A DNA stretch of 64,000 bases from Pelagicoccus sp. SDUM812003 (GTDB lineage: Bacteria > Verrucomicrobiota > Verrucomicrobiia > Opitutales > Opitutaceae), in assembly GCF_031127815.1 (NCBI RefSeq), contig NZ_JARXHY010000018.1, positions 1-64,000 of the forward strand, read 5' to 3'. The notes under the pieces were generated by a model. It had not been told where the DNA came from and ran no database searches. It was given only the letters and a program-made list of their open reading frames with translations. The stretch's first letter is position 1, and the number at the start of each line of letters is the position of its first letter. This document shows positions 19,211-27,966 of the stretch, in pieces. The translations under genes and the position numbers were made by a program.

Positions 19211-19257
19211 TGGCTTGGTTGCGATTTGGGGTTTTCTCGTCGGTCCAAAGGATTACG

Positions 19258-21147
19258 CTAGGGACGCCACCGCACAAAACACTCGATCGCTTCGTATTCC
19301 GCCAGTCCGAAACGGTCGTAGGTCGTAGCGGTCTGCCGGTTTCGAGCGATGGCCTGTTCCCACGCTTCCGTCTGCTCCTCGTCCAGCACCGGCACCTGAC
19401 TGCGCTGCGAGCGGTGCTGATAGATGGCCTGGGCCTTGATCTTGAGCTCGTCTGGACTGCACGGCACCGACATCTCCGTCTGGTGAGCGGCCCATTCACG
19501 CCCGTCGCTGCGATAGAGCCAGACGTAGCAGTCCTCCACCCACGCCTCGCCTCGCAATCTCTCCAAAGCGCAGCGAAACACCTCAAATCCCTTGGCGGAA
19601 ACGGAGCTCGGGTCGGCGTCGGATCCGGTGGCGTAGACTTGATGGGGCATGGAGCGACGCAGCAGTTTTTCCAGTTCGCTCACGTCCGCCTCACCGACCT
19701 GAAACTGGCGGTAGCGGCCGTTTTCATAAAACGGAAGATCCAGAAAGCGGATACAGCTGAGATCGACTCCGCAGCGCTGCAGAGCGGCTCGGGCCTCGTT
19801 ACGGCGAATGTAGGCCTTGAACTCCCTGAGCTGCTTGGTGTCCTGATCGAACGCCCCCTTTTCGTCGAGCTCCAAGAGTACCCGTTTCGCCAATACAGCC
19901 TCCTCCCCGCGACTCGCTTCCACGATCAGCTCCGCCGCCCAGCGCGCTTCTTCGTCCGGGACGCCCAAGCTGCCAGATGTCTGGTAGGCCACCGTGATAT
20001 CGTGCCCGTGAGCGGCGAGACGGCTCAAGGTGCCCGCCATGGCCAGCACGTCATCCTGCGGCTCCGGACTCAGCACCAGCACTCGCTTGCGAGCGGGCTG
20101 AGCCCGTTCCGGTCGATAGGTGTCGTCGGCGTCGGGCTTGCCGCCAGGCCAGCCGGTGATGGTGTGCTGCAGCTCGTTGAAGATGCGAATGTTCAGACCG
20201 TAGGCCGGGCCTTGCTCGGTCACCAGCTCCGACAAGCCGTTTTCCTGATAGTCCTTGTCCACCAGCTTGAGCAGCGGCTTGTCCAGGCTCAGCGATAGCT
20301 CGGCGATGGCCTTGCGGCTCAGCTCAGGCGTCCAGTCGGGGAAACCGACGCGCCAGGGCTGGCGGTTTCGCGTCAGCTCGGAAGCGGACGCCTCATCCAA
20401 CACGAACCGAGCCGACGGATGGGCCTGCAGGAAACTGGCGGGCAGACTGTCGCGCGGCTCGCCTTCCACCGCCTGCTTGATCACCTCCGCCTTGGATCGT
20501 CCCCACGCAAGCAATACAAGCGAACGCGCGTCCATGATGGTGCCCACGCCCATGGTCACCGCGTAGCGCGGCACGTTGTGCTCGCCCAAAAAATCCCGCG
20601 CCGCGTCGAGCTTGGTGAGACGGTCCAGCGTCACCAGACGGGTGCGCGAACGCATGCCGGATCCCGGCTCGTTGAATCCGATGTGACCGGTGCGTCCGAT
20701 GCCGAGGATCTGCATATCGATCCCTCCCGCGGCCGCGATGGCCTCCTCGTAAGCCTGACAGGCCGCGAAAACGTCGTCGCGACCGACCTCGCCGCTAGGC
20801 ACGTGGATACGTTCCTCCGGGATGTCGATGTAGTCGAAGAGCTGCTCCTTCATGAACCGGTGATAGCTCTCGGGATGCTCGTGGCCGATGGGGAAGTATT
20901 CGTCCAGGTTGAAGGTGATCACATTGGAAAAGCTCAGCCCATCCTCCCGATGCAAGCGGATCAGCTCCTTGTAGAGCGGTACCGGCGTGGAGCCCGTAGC
21001 CAGCCCGAGCACGAAATCGCGCCCCGCCGCCTGACGCTCCCGAATGGCTGTCGCGATCTCCGCGGCCACCGTGGCCACCGCCTTGGTAGCGTCCGGATAG
21101 ATTTCGACTGGTATGCGTTCAAACGCCTGTAGTTCGCCGTTCTGCAT
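19258..21147 (-). CDS. nagB: Glucosamine-6-phosphate deaminase fused to a degenerate PIG-L-like domain
   Basis: The 629-residue protein is first in the operon, with GGGAGGG as ribosome-binding site. Residues about 10-255 are NagB: ATGSTPVPLYKELI, FNLDEYFPI, LGIGRTGHIGFNEPGS and the lid region are all present. Residues about 350-620 have the PIG-L/LmbE fold known at the C-terminus of Bacteroidota-type NagB. Here, however, the catalytic signature is SPEPQDD, with Glu362 and Gln364 in place of the usual His and Asp. The second metal site, normally ADPHGTH-like, reads DADPSSVSA (about residue 510). The domain therefore looks unable to bind zinc normally. NagB converts GlcN-6-P to fructose-6-P and ammonia. 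Confidence 0.92.
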   Translation of the reverse strand: MQNGELQAFERIPVEIYPDATKAVATVAAEIATAIRERQAAGRDFVLGLATGSTPVPLYKELIRLHREDGLSFSNVITFNLDEYFPIGHEHPESYHRFMKEQLFDYIDIPEERIHVPSGEVGRDDVFAACQAYEEAIAAAGGIDMQILGIGRTGHIGFNEPGSGMRSRTRLVTLDRLTKLDAARDFLGEHNVPRYAVTMGVGTIMDARSLVLLAWGRSKAEVIKQAVEGEPRDSLPASFLQAHPSARFVLDEASASELTRNRQPWRVGFPDWTPELSRKAIAELSLSLDKPLLKLVDKDYQENGLSELVTEQGPAYGLNIRIFNELQHTITGWPGGKPDADDTYRPERAQPARKRVLVLSPEPQDDVLAMAGTLSRLAAHGHDITVAYQTSGSLGVPDEEARWAAELIVEASRGEEAVLAKRVLLELDEKGAFDQDTKQLREFKAYIRRNEARAALQRCGVDLSCIRFLDLPFYENGRYRQFQVGEADVSELEKLLRRSMPHQVYATGSDADPSSVSAKGFEVFRCALERLRGEAWVEDCYVWLYRSDGREWAAHQTEMSVPCSPDELKIKAQAIYQHRSQRSQVPVLDEEQTEAWEQAIARNRQTATTYDRFGLAEYEAIECFVRWRP

Positions 21148-21218
21148 GCTGGGCCCTCCCGTTTCGCTTCTAGGGGTTCTCGATTTGAAGGAAACTCAGT
21201 TTACCAAAATCTCTTTGA

Positions 21219-21249
21219 GCAAATATTTGCATTTCAGATCCGATATTTG
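21219..21249. promoter_or_regulatory. Candidate AraC-type operator in the nagB/araC divergent promoter
   Basis: The 116-base divergent spacer contains a perfect 12-base palindrome GCAAATATTTGC (21219-21230). It also has two copies of ATATTTG (21223-21229 and 21243-21249) exactly 20 bases apart, i.e. two helical turns, as AraC-family half-sites usually are. The second copy is extended by a further ATATTT. The site is 15 bases before the AraC-type ATG and about 70 bases before nagB. Operator function is inferred from position and spacing. Confidence 0.5.
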
Positions 21250-21263
21250 ATATTTCTGGCGAC

Positions 21264-22166
21264 ATGATTGACCCGGCCTCGTTTGCGAAGGATCTGAGCG
21301 CCCTGCCGCACCTGGTTCCCCGCGACTACTTCCACGGCATCCGTCCGCGCTCCCTCTGCCTGGCCGACAACATCGTGGTCTTTCTGCGTCGAAACAAGCA
21401 GGCCTTGCAGCAGCGCACCTTCGAAAGCCGTCCGCATCACCGGCATGTGCTGCTGGTCACCTTTCAGACCGCAGGCTCCATCAACGTGGACGGGGCCGCC
21501 TACCCCCTGCAGCCAGGCACCGCCTTTCTCATCCGCCCCTACCAGTTCCATTTCTACATCGACCTTCAAGGGGACGAGCTTTGCTGGCTGTTCATCACCT
21601 TCGAAACGGAAAACGACCAGCCCTTCGACTCCTTCGCCAATCTGCCGCTGCAGCTGGGGCCGGAGCACCTGCGGCGCTGCCTGGAGATCGCCCAAGCCTA
21701 CAGTCGGCGGGACAGCGCCGACGCCGCCCTCGATCTGCTCACCTTATCCGCTTCGACGCTGCTCACTCAGCTGCGCCACCTCGCCCTCGAGCGCAGCGCC
21801 CCGCTGGTCAAGCAGCCGCCGCGCAGCTCCAGCGGCTACGCCCTGGTGGAGCGCGTCAACCACCTGCTGGAGTCCCACAGCGAAGCGCGAGCGGACATAC
21901 AGCGTCTCTCGCAGGGCCTCGCCATCTCGGAGAGCCACCTGCGCAAGCGCTTCAAGGCTCTCACCGGCATCAGCCTCGGTAGCTACCTGGTGCACTACAA
22001 GCTCAACCGGGCGGTGAAATTGCTGGCCCACTCCAACGCTTCGCTGACGCAGATCTCCCTGGACTGCGGCTACGAGTCCCTGCCGGCGTTTTCCCGCAGC
22101 TTCAAGGCGAAGCTCGGGGTGACGCCCTCCCAGTATCGCAAGAACGCCACCTTCGCCGGGCGCTAG
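21264..22166 (+). CDS. AraC-family transcriptional regulator (amino-sugar operon)
   Basis: The 300-residue protein has an N-terminal cupin-like sensor domain (about residues 50-130, with FLIRPYQFHFYIDL) and a C-terminal pair of helix-turn-helix motifs (about 200-295): IQRLSQGLAISESHLRKRFK and LTQISLDCGYESLPAFSRSF, ending in GVTPSQYRK. It is divergent from nagB, so it most likely activates the amino-sugar operon in response to a sugar. The ligand is not predictable. It converges on the GH10 gene 25 bases downstream. Confidence 0.9.
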   Translation: MIDPASFAKDLSALPHLVPRDYFHGIRPRSLCLADNIVVFLRRNKQALQQRTFESRPHHRHVLLVTFQTAGSINVDGAAYPLQPGTAFLIRPYQFHFYIDLQGDELCWLFITFETENDQPFDSFANLPLQLGPEHLRRCLEIAQAYSRRDSADAALDLLTLSASTLLTQLRHLALERSAPLVKQPPRSSSGYALVERVNHLLESHSEARADIQRLSQGLAISESHLRKRFKALTGISLGSYLVHYKLNRAVKLLAHSNASLTQISLDCGYESLPAFSRSFKAKLGVTPSQYRKNATFAGR

Positions 22167-22191
22167 CCGCCCCCCGTCGGACGCCCGAGCG

Positions 22192-23292
22192 CTAGTCTTC
22201 CAACTGCGAACCGAGCCCCTCTCGGAAACCGAAAAACGCCGGCTTCGGCTGCAATTCGTCGTCGAAGAGACAGGGCCAATCCTGCAAATCGAAAAAGCCG
22301 CGAATCCAGGAGTCGCCATCGTTGAAGCCCCAGAAGGTAATTCCGTACTGCTGCTCCTCCGGCACCACGCGGCGATAGATTTCCACCAGCTGGCGATACT
22401 TGTCGCCCTGCTGGGCCAACATCTCGTCGGTGACTTCGTCGTAAATCTGCTCGCCTCCCCCAAAGCTGTCATCGTGCCGGTTGAAGATGATGTCCACTTC
22501 CGAGAGATGGATCTGCAAGCCGGTGGCAGCCCCTTTGCGCAAGGCCTCCTCGATGACATCGTTGGAGATGTCCATGCGGATGTGCATCTGAAATCCGAGC
22601 CCGGAGATCGGCACCCCATCGGCTTGCAGCTCGGCGATCATCTCCAAGGCAGTGTCCAGCTTCTCCCCATCCCGTTCGATGTTAAAATCGTTGTAGAACA
22701 AGGTCGCGTCAGGATCGGCCTCATGGGCGTAGCGAAAGGCCTTGGCAATGTATTCCTTTCCTAGGGCCTGGTACCAAATGGACTCCCGATACCCCGGTCC
22801 AGAGGTGTTCATGGCTTCGTTGACCACGTCCCAGCCGTCGATCTCGCCACGGTAGCGGCCGACGTAGGTTTGAATGTAGCGCTTCATGAAGGCGTCCAGA
22901 GCCTGCGGGTCTTTCGCTCCCAGTTCCTTAACCCAGTCCGGCGTGGCGCTGTGCCAGATGAGGGCGTGGCCGAAAACGCGAAGATCATGCCTCCGGGCGA
23001 AGGACATCACCCGATCCGCCGACCTGAAGGAGAGCTTGCCCGGCCTGCGGGCGATGAAGTGCATCTTCATCTCGTTATTGGCCGTCACTCTATCGAAGTG
23101 CGTCAGCAGCAGGTCCCGCATCGCGCCGTCCTTCTGGTAGCGCTTCACCCAAATCGCGTTTCCCACGGGGAAAGGGGCCACCTCCTTGAGAGCGGCTCCA
23201 GCAGTAGCGTCTGCTTGAGCGCTGGAATCGGAAGGGGGAGTAAAAAGCGCGGTCATGGCGAGGGCGAGTAGGGCGGTCGAAGGGCGTACCAT
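22192..23292 (-). CDS. Endo-1,4-beta-xylanase, GH10
   Basis: Starting at the ATG at 23292 (or 23295; the frame opens further upstream without signal character), the product is 366 residues with a signal peptide (VRPSTALLALAMTALF, cleavage near residue 24). It is a single GH10 catalytic domain with acid/base Glu159 in DVVNEAM and nucleophile Glu265 in IHLSEVDI. HALIWHSATPDWV and ITFWGFNDGDSWI are further family motifs. It hydrolyses internal beta-1,4 bonds of xylan in the periplasm or outside the cell. There is no carbohydrate-binding module. It follows the TPR gene of the TonB operon by about 170 bases, probably under its own promoter. Confidence 0.94.
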   Translation of the reverse strand: MVRPSTALLALAMTALFTPPSDSSAQADATAGAALKEVAPFPVGNAIWVKRYQKDGAMRDLLLTHFDRVTANNEMKMHFIARRPGKLSFRSADRVMSFARRHDLRVFGHALIWHSATPDWVKELGAKDPQALDAFMKRYIQTYVGRYRGEIDGWDVVNEAMNTSGPGYRESIWYQALGKEYIAKAFRYAHEADPDATLFYNDFNIERDGEKLDTALEMIAELQADGVPISGLGFQMHIRMDISNDVIEEALRKGAATGLQIHLSEVDIIFNRHDDSFGGGEQIYDEVTDEMLAQQGDKYRQLVEIYRRVVPEEQQYGITFWGFNDGDSWIRGFFDLQDWPCLFDDELQPKPAFFGFREGLGSQLED

Positions 23293-23459
23293 CATGAGCG
23301 AAATTGGGTTGGAGAGCGTGACAGGTCTGGCCGCGAGCGGCCACCTAGGCGTACCAAACGGAAAACGGCAGGACGCACAACCCACCGTCTCAAATTTCCC
23401 GTTCTTTCTATGGACCGCCCGATGCGCGGCCCGTTTCACCAGCCCTGCTAAGAAGCCCC

Positions 23460-24824
23460 CTAGCTACGGCTCGCCGCTTCTTCCACCGCGCGCAGGTAGT
23501 CCGCCACGTTGGATCGGTACTCCAGATCGAGCGACTTGCGGATCAGCTTGGCCGCTTCGGAATAGGACTGCTGCTCGACGAGAAGCTGTCCGTGCTGCAG
23601 GTACGCCTGACTGGCCACCGTTTCGATATTTTCAGCGCGGCTGAACAAGAACTCGGCTTCTTCGATATCGCCTTGCTTCCATGAGAATCGAGCGAGCAGG
23701 AGCAAGGCGCGTCCATTCATCGGATCCTCCTCGATGATCTTCTCAAGGGTTTCCGCGGCAGCGGCGTCGTTGTTGGCTCCGAGCTGGGCCTCCGCTCGGC
23801 GGTTGAGCAGCTCGAGGTTTGCGCTCTTGTCGAGCTCGTCAGCCATCTGGGCTTCCGCGATATCCGCCAGCTCCAGGGCGTGGCGCCATTCCCCGTTCTC
23901 GATGAAGGAGCCGATGGCCCGCGAAACGCTGGCGAAACGGCGCTGCTTTTCCGGCGTTTGCTTCAAGGCGTCTCGATAGGTGCCGATCGCCAGATCGTAC
24001 ATGCCCCGATTCGCATAGATGTCCGCAAGGAGAAACAAGCTGTTCTCATCGCCCTCGCCCATGCGGCGAGCGATTTCCAGATTGGCCATGGCCCCGTTCA
24101 CGTCCTCGCGGGCCAGGCTCACGTTGGCCTGGTGCAGGTAGAGCTCGTGATTGGCCGGATCGAGCGCGATCAGTTCGGAAACCAGCCCGGCTGCGTCTTC
24201 GAAGTTCTCCAGCTCGATGAGCGCTCGCGTCTTGCCCAGCTTCCAATCCTTGGACTTCGGGTCGAAAGCGATGGCAAGGCTGTAGGCGTTGACCGCGGAG
24301 GAGTAGAGACCCAGGTTCAAATAGCTGTACCCAAGAAGCCCATACGACAGGCCATCCGCTCCACCCAGCTCCATGCCCTTGACGATGACGTCGATGCCCT
24401 CTTCCAACTGCTGGTTCTGAATGTAGGCGATGCCTAGATTCTTGTAGGCGCGCATGAAATTGGGAAACTTCTTGATGGCTCGCTCGTAGGCCGCGATCGA
24501 CTGATCGACTTGCCCCAACTGCATGCGAATGGTGCCCAGCATGAAGTCGAGCGCGGCGCTGGAATCCGCAGTGATTCGGTCCTCCAGCAGAGTCGCCCCC
24601 TGAGCGAGATCCGCCTCCAAAACCGCGATCAAGGTCTTGAAGAATTCCCCTTCCGTGTCGCTGAGCTTCGGCTCGAGTTCGCTATGGACGCCGTAGCTGC
24701 CCAAGACCCGGTTTTTGAACTCCGGATTCTTCCAGAAGTTTTCGCTGAGCGGATAGGTCTGAGCGCCTAGGCCCGAACCGATAAAAACGCACGCTAGCGC
24801 TACAATTCGTTTTGCTGCTTTCAT
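23460..24824 (-). CDS. TPR protein of the TtpC-type TonB cluster
   Basis: The 454-residue protein has a signal peptide (MKAAKRIVALACVFIGSGLG; start chosen at 24824, with an in-frame ATG at 24839 also possible). At least ten tetratricopeptide-like helical repeats follow (about residues 45-445), for example AIAAYERAIKKFPNFMRAYK and DLAIGTYRDALKQTPEKQ. It begins 30 bases after tonB and is the last gene of the operon. Periplasmic TPR proteins accompany TtpC-type TonB systems in marine gammaproteobacteria and are thought to help transduce energy to receptors. Its direct partner is unknown. Confidence 0.85.
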   Translation of the reverse strand: MKAAKRIVALACVFIGSGLGAQTYPLSENFWKNPEFKNRVLGSYGVHSELEPKLSDTEGEFFKTLIAVLEADLAQGATLLEDRITADSSAALDFMLGTIRMQLGQVDQSIAAYERAIKKFPNFMRAYKNLGIAYIQNQQLEEGIDVIVKGMELGGADGLSYGLLGYSYLNLGLYSSAVNAYSLAIAFDPKSKDWKLGKTRALIELENFEDAAGLVSELIALDPANHELYLHQANVSLAREDVNGAMANLEIARRMGEGDENSLFLLADIYANRGMYDLAIGTYRDALKQTPEKQRRFASVSRAIGSFIENGEWRHALELADIAEAQMADELDKSANLELLNRRAEAQLGANNDAAAAETLEKIIEEDPMNGRALLLLARFSWKQGDIEEAEFLFSRAENIETVASQAYLQHGQLLVEQQSYSEAAKLIRKSLDLEYRSNVADYLRAVEEAASRS

Positions 24825-24854
24825 CACAATTGTATCCAAATTCTAACTAAATGA

Positions 24855-25523
24855 TTAAGGGCGCTCCAGGGTCATCGGGAAAAGGAAGCGCGCCCGCGCT
24901 GGCTTTCCGTCCTTGGTCGGACTGGTGAAACGGAACGACTCCAGATAGTCGATCACCTCTTCGTCCACGATGTGCTCGCTGATGCTTTGGAAGCGCTGGA
25001 AATTCACATGGCCATTCTCGTCGATGATGATCAAGGCCCGCACCACCAGGTCGTCCCTCACCCTTCCGATGGCGTGACGCGGCCAAGTCCAACTAGGCTG
25101 GCGGATGGGGCTCGGACGCTCGTCGAGCTCGGCCACGCTAAAGGTCTGAATATCGTCCAATGCGTTGGTCTCGACTTCGAAGCCGCCCATTCCGAACGCG
25201 GCCCCCATGGCGTTCCCCGTGCCGGGGTTCATGGCGAGCTGCAGCTGGCTCAAGCTCATCGGCTTGGGCTGGCTCTGCAGCTCCGGCTTGGGCTGCTCCA
25301 CCTTCTCCTCTGGCGGAGGCGGAGGCTCGGGCGGCGGAGGCGGAGGCGGCGGCAGGGCCACGTCGATGCTGCGCACGGTGCGGGTTTCCTGGATCTTCAT
25401 CAGGTGCTGCGTAAACGGCAGGATGAAAACCAATACCGCCACCAAAAGCACCGAATAGACGAAGATCCGAGCGAAGCGAGCCGCTCCCTGATGCACGCCT
25501 TTGGATTGATAGTATTCGCTCAT
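24855..25523 (-). CDS. tonB: TonB energy transducer
   Basis: The 222-residue protein has one N-terminal membrane anchor (about residues 20-42), then a proline tract with PPPPPPPPEPPPPPEE and a Pro/Gln/Lys linker (about 55-90), and a C-terminal TonB domain (about 125-220) with RVRDDLVVRALIIIDENGHV and LESFRFTSPTKDGKPARARF. It is the fifth gene of the DUF3450-ttpC-exbB-exbD-tonB-TPR operon and matches TonB2-type proteins, which are shorter than E. coli TonB. It should drive TonB-dependent outer-membrane receptors; none is encoded in this window. Confidence 0.93.
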   Translation of the reverse strand: MSEYYQSKGVHQGAARFARIFVYSVLLVAVLVFILPFTQHLMKIQETRTVRSIDVALPPPPPPPPEPPPPPEEKVEQPKPELQSQPKPMSLSQLQLAMNPGTGNAMGAAFGMGGFEVETNALDDIQTFSVAELDERPSPIRQPSWTWPRHAIGRVRDDLVVRALIIIDENGHVNFQRFQSISEHIVDEEVIDYLESFRFTSPTKDGKPARARFLFPMTLERP

Positions 25524-25534
25524 CGGTTCTCTAC

Positions 25535-25936
25535 CTAGTCCTCAGTCGCCAGACTGACGGAAATCGCCCCAGCGAGCTTCGCCTCGTCGATCACACGCAC
25601 TACCGTATCCGTGATAGACTTACGATCCGCTTGTATGATCACCGGCATCTTCTCCTTTTGATACAGACGGCGGATCACCGGCCGCACCCCGCTCACGCCG
25701 ACTTCCTTGCCGCCGTAGACCACATTCCCGTTTTCGGTGATGGCGATCAAGATGCTGTTCTTCTCCAAATCCGATGCGGACGCCGCTTGCGGCTTGTTCA
25801 CCTCCACACCAGTTTCCTCCACGAAAACCGTGGTGACGATGAAGAAGATCAAGAGGATAAAGACCATGTCGATCAGCGGAGAAATATTGATTTCCTCCGT
25901 CCCCTTCTTCTCCGCGAACAATCTTCTGTTCTTCAT
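25535..25936 (-). CDS. exbD: ExbD biopolymer transport protein
   Basis: The 133-residue protein has the ExbD/TolR layout: a short cytoplasmic N-terminus, one membrane helix (about residues 20-42) with [20 protein letters not shown] carrying the essential Asp, and a periplasmic domain (about 60-130). It lies 14 bases after exbB and 11 bases before tonB in a tight operon. Together with ExbB it uses the proton motive force to energise TonB. Confidence 0.95.
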   Translation of the reverse strand: MKNRRLFAEKKGTEEINISPLIDMVFILLIFFIVTTVFVEETGVEVNKPQAASASDLEKNSILIAITENGNVVYGGKEVGVSGVRPVIRRLYQKEKMPVIIQADRKSITDTVVRVIDEAKLAGAISVSLATED

Positions 25937-25950
25937 TTGAAATCGTTCTC

Positions 25951-26550
25951 CTAACTGATTTGTCGCGCCTTTCTGGCGACACAGGCTTCGAGACGTGTGA
26001 TTAGCGTATCCAAAGCGTTTTGACGTTTCTCGATAATCATCAGCATGACGTATCCCGGGATAGCGATGACGAGGCCGAACTGCGTCGTGATCAACGCCTC
26101 CGAAATGCCATCCGCCACCATATTCACGGTCTGTCCGCCAGTGCTGATGGCGAGCCCCTTGAAGGTGCTGAGCATGCCGATCACAGTGCCGAGCAGTCCG
26201 GTAAGCGGCGCCGCTCCCACGAAGACCGCCAGCATGATGCGGCGTCGATCGACGCGGCTCAGGTGCTCGTTGCGCACTTCGCTGAAGCGGTTGATGACGT
26301 CACGCTGGTGCGGCAGGGCATCCCTCCCGTACTCGATCATGCTGCGAATCTCCCCGTTGGCGTGACTCGGGTCGTTCACCCAATCCTCGATCGTCTTGTC
26401 GGAGGCCTGCTTGCCTTTGAGGTTATTAAGATAGACGATCATCTCCACCCCGGTGAAGAAGATCAGCATCGCCAACGCTACGAGGGGATACATGAGAGCG
26501 CCACCTGCATTCCAGATGGGCATGAAGCTCTCCTGAAAGAACCCGTTCAT
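25951..26550 (-). CDS. exbB: ExbB/TolQ/MotA-family proton channel protein
   Basis: The 199-residue protein has three membrane helices (about residues 17-38, 108-130 and 150-172) and the MotA/TolQ/ExbB signature [19 protein letters not shown], followed by [20 protein letters not shown]. Its ATG overlaps the stop of the upstream ttpC-like gene (ATGA, 26547-26550), showing translational coupling. It is the shorter of the two ExbB-like proteins of the operon, the ExbB2 equivalent. Confidence 0.94.
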   Translation of the reverse strand: MNGFFQESFMPIWNAGGALMYPLVALAMLIFFTGVEMIVYLNNLKGKQASDKTIEDWVNDPSHANGEIRSMIEYGRDALPHQRDVINRFSEVRNEHLSRVDRRRIMLAVFVGAAPLTGLLGTVIGMLSTFKGLAISTGGQTVNMVADGISEALITTQFGLVIAIPGYVMLMIIEKRQNALDTLITRLEACVARKARQIS

Positions 26551-27953
26551 TGGGCGTAAGCCTCTTCCTTGCGGCCCGGTAGTCCGTTCACGAATACGAC
26601 GGACAGCTTTTCCATGTTGGCCATGATGGACTGGGCCTTGCGATTGAGCATGGCATGGGCCACCAACGATGGGATCGCCACCACGAGACCAAGCTCGGTA
26701 GTGATGAGCGCTTCGGAAATACCGCCGGAAAGCGAGCTCGCGTCCCCTGTGCCAAATAGCGTGATCATCTTGAAGGTGTTGATCATACCTGTCACCGTGC
26801 CGAGCAGCCCCAGCAAGGGCGCCACCGCCGCAGTCACCGCGATGACCGAAAGGAAGCGCTCCACCTTCGGCTGAGCTTCCAGCATGCGCTCATACATGAC
26901 TTCCTCCACCAGCTCCTTCTCCTGGTCGCTGTTCTTCACCGCTTCCTGAATCATAGGACCAAACTCCCACGGCAAGTTGCCGGCGTCGGCCAAAGCCTCA
27001 TCCTTTCGGCCGTCGCGAATCTTGCGCACGATGGCCCCGAGCTCCATGGCGCTCGGCTGCTTGATGGAGTAGATTTCAACCAGCTTGTAGACCGCGAGCA
27101 AGGCCGCCATGACCGCGAAGAAGATGATGGGCCAAACCCATATCCCGCCTTTCATCACGTGTTCGGAAACCGTTTCCTTCGAACCTTCGATGGCAAGGGC
27201 CGCTCCCAAGGTCACATCCAAGGGCAAGGCTCCCTCCTTCGATTGAGCGAGCGAGGCGACCTTCTTGCTGAACTCCGGATTGAGCGGGGTCGCATTTGGC
27301 ACCGCCACCTGGTGGGTCTCGATGATGCCGCCCTGCTCGCCGGTTTGGCTGGCGAACACGCTGACCGGTCCGAGCTCGACGAAGCTGCCCGTCTGCACGT
27401 TGCCTTTCTCGTCGACCGCCTGCCCGGCGTAAACCGCTCCGCCAAACCGATCGTGAAGGCGCTGGATGCCAAGCTTGACCAAATCGATTTGGGCCGCGTA
27501 TTGATCTTTCTTGGACACGTCCGCCGACTCCAATGACTCGCGTACCGCATCGATGCGCTCGTCAAACTGCTGCTGCTCGGCGGCGGTCATCTGGGTCTGC
27601 AGCTCCTGCATGAACTGGCTCATCATGCCGCTCACATAATCGTTTTCATCTTGGATAGCCGCCACGCGCCCTTCCAAGGCTTCCAGACCGATGGTGCGCG
27701 TATCCTGAGCGCGCTGCTCGCGCTCAAGAGTGGAGCCCAGACCGCGCACTTCCGACTTGAGGGCGTTGATGCGACGCGATAGCGGTACGCTTTCCTCCCG
27801 GATCGCTTGCCTGGCATCGCTCAAACGCTGCAGGGCCGCATCGAGATCTTCTCTCGCCTGGTCGTTCACCGACTGCAAATCCGCCGCCGCGGAGAGGACC
27901 GAGGCGCATGCGAACATCGCGGCGCCAAAAATAAGTTTCTTGGATGCTTTCAT
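26547..27953 (-). CDS. TtpC-like protein: coiled coil plus ExbB/TolQ domain
   Basis: The 468-residue protein joins a signal peptide (residues 1-22), a long periplasmic coiled coil (about 25-160), a globular linker (about 165-265) and a C-terminal MotA/TolQ/ExbB domain (about 280-460) with LLGLLGTVTGMINTFKMI and [19 protein letters not shown]. This is the architecture of TtpC, which is needed for TonB2-dependent iron transport in Vibrio. The operon order DUF3450, TtpC, ExbB, ExbD, TonB, TPR also matches. No TonB-dependent receptor is adjacent, so the cargo is unknown. Confidence 0.88.
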   Translation of the reverse strand: MKASKKLIFGAAMFACASVLSAAADLQSVNDQAREDLDAALQRLSDARQAIREESVPLSRRINALKSEVRGLGSTLEREQRAQDTRTIGLEALEGRVAAIQDENDYVSGMMSQFMQELQTQMTAAEQQQFDERIDAVRESLESADVSKKDQYAAQIDLVKLGIQRLHDRFGGAVYAGQAVDEKGNVQTGSFVELGPVSVFASQTGEQGGIIETHQVAVPNATPLNPEFSKKVASLAQSKEGALPLDVTLGAALAIEGSKETVSEHVMKGGIWVWPIIFFAVMAALLAVYKLVEIYSIKQPSAMELGAIVRKIRDGRKDEALADAGNLPWEFGPMIQEAVKNSDQEKELVEEVMYERMLEAQPKVERFLSVIAVTAAVAPLLGLLGTVTGMINTFKMITLFGTGDASSLSGGISEALITTELGLVVAIPSLVAHAMLNRKAQSIMANMEKLSVVFVNGLPGRKEEAYAQ

Positions 27954-27966
27954 CTTAACCCTGTAG

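Noticed and set aside
25160-25458. Gly/Ala-rich plus-strand frames opposite tonB
   Set aside because: They are the reverse complement of the proline tract of TonB, so their composition is a shadow.
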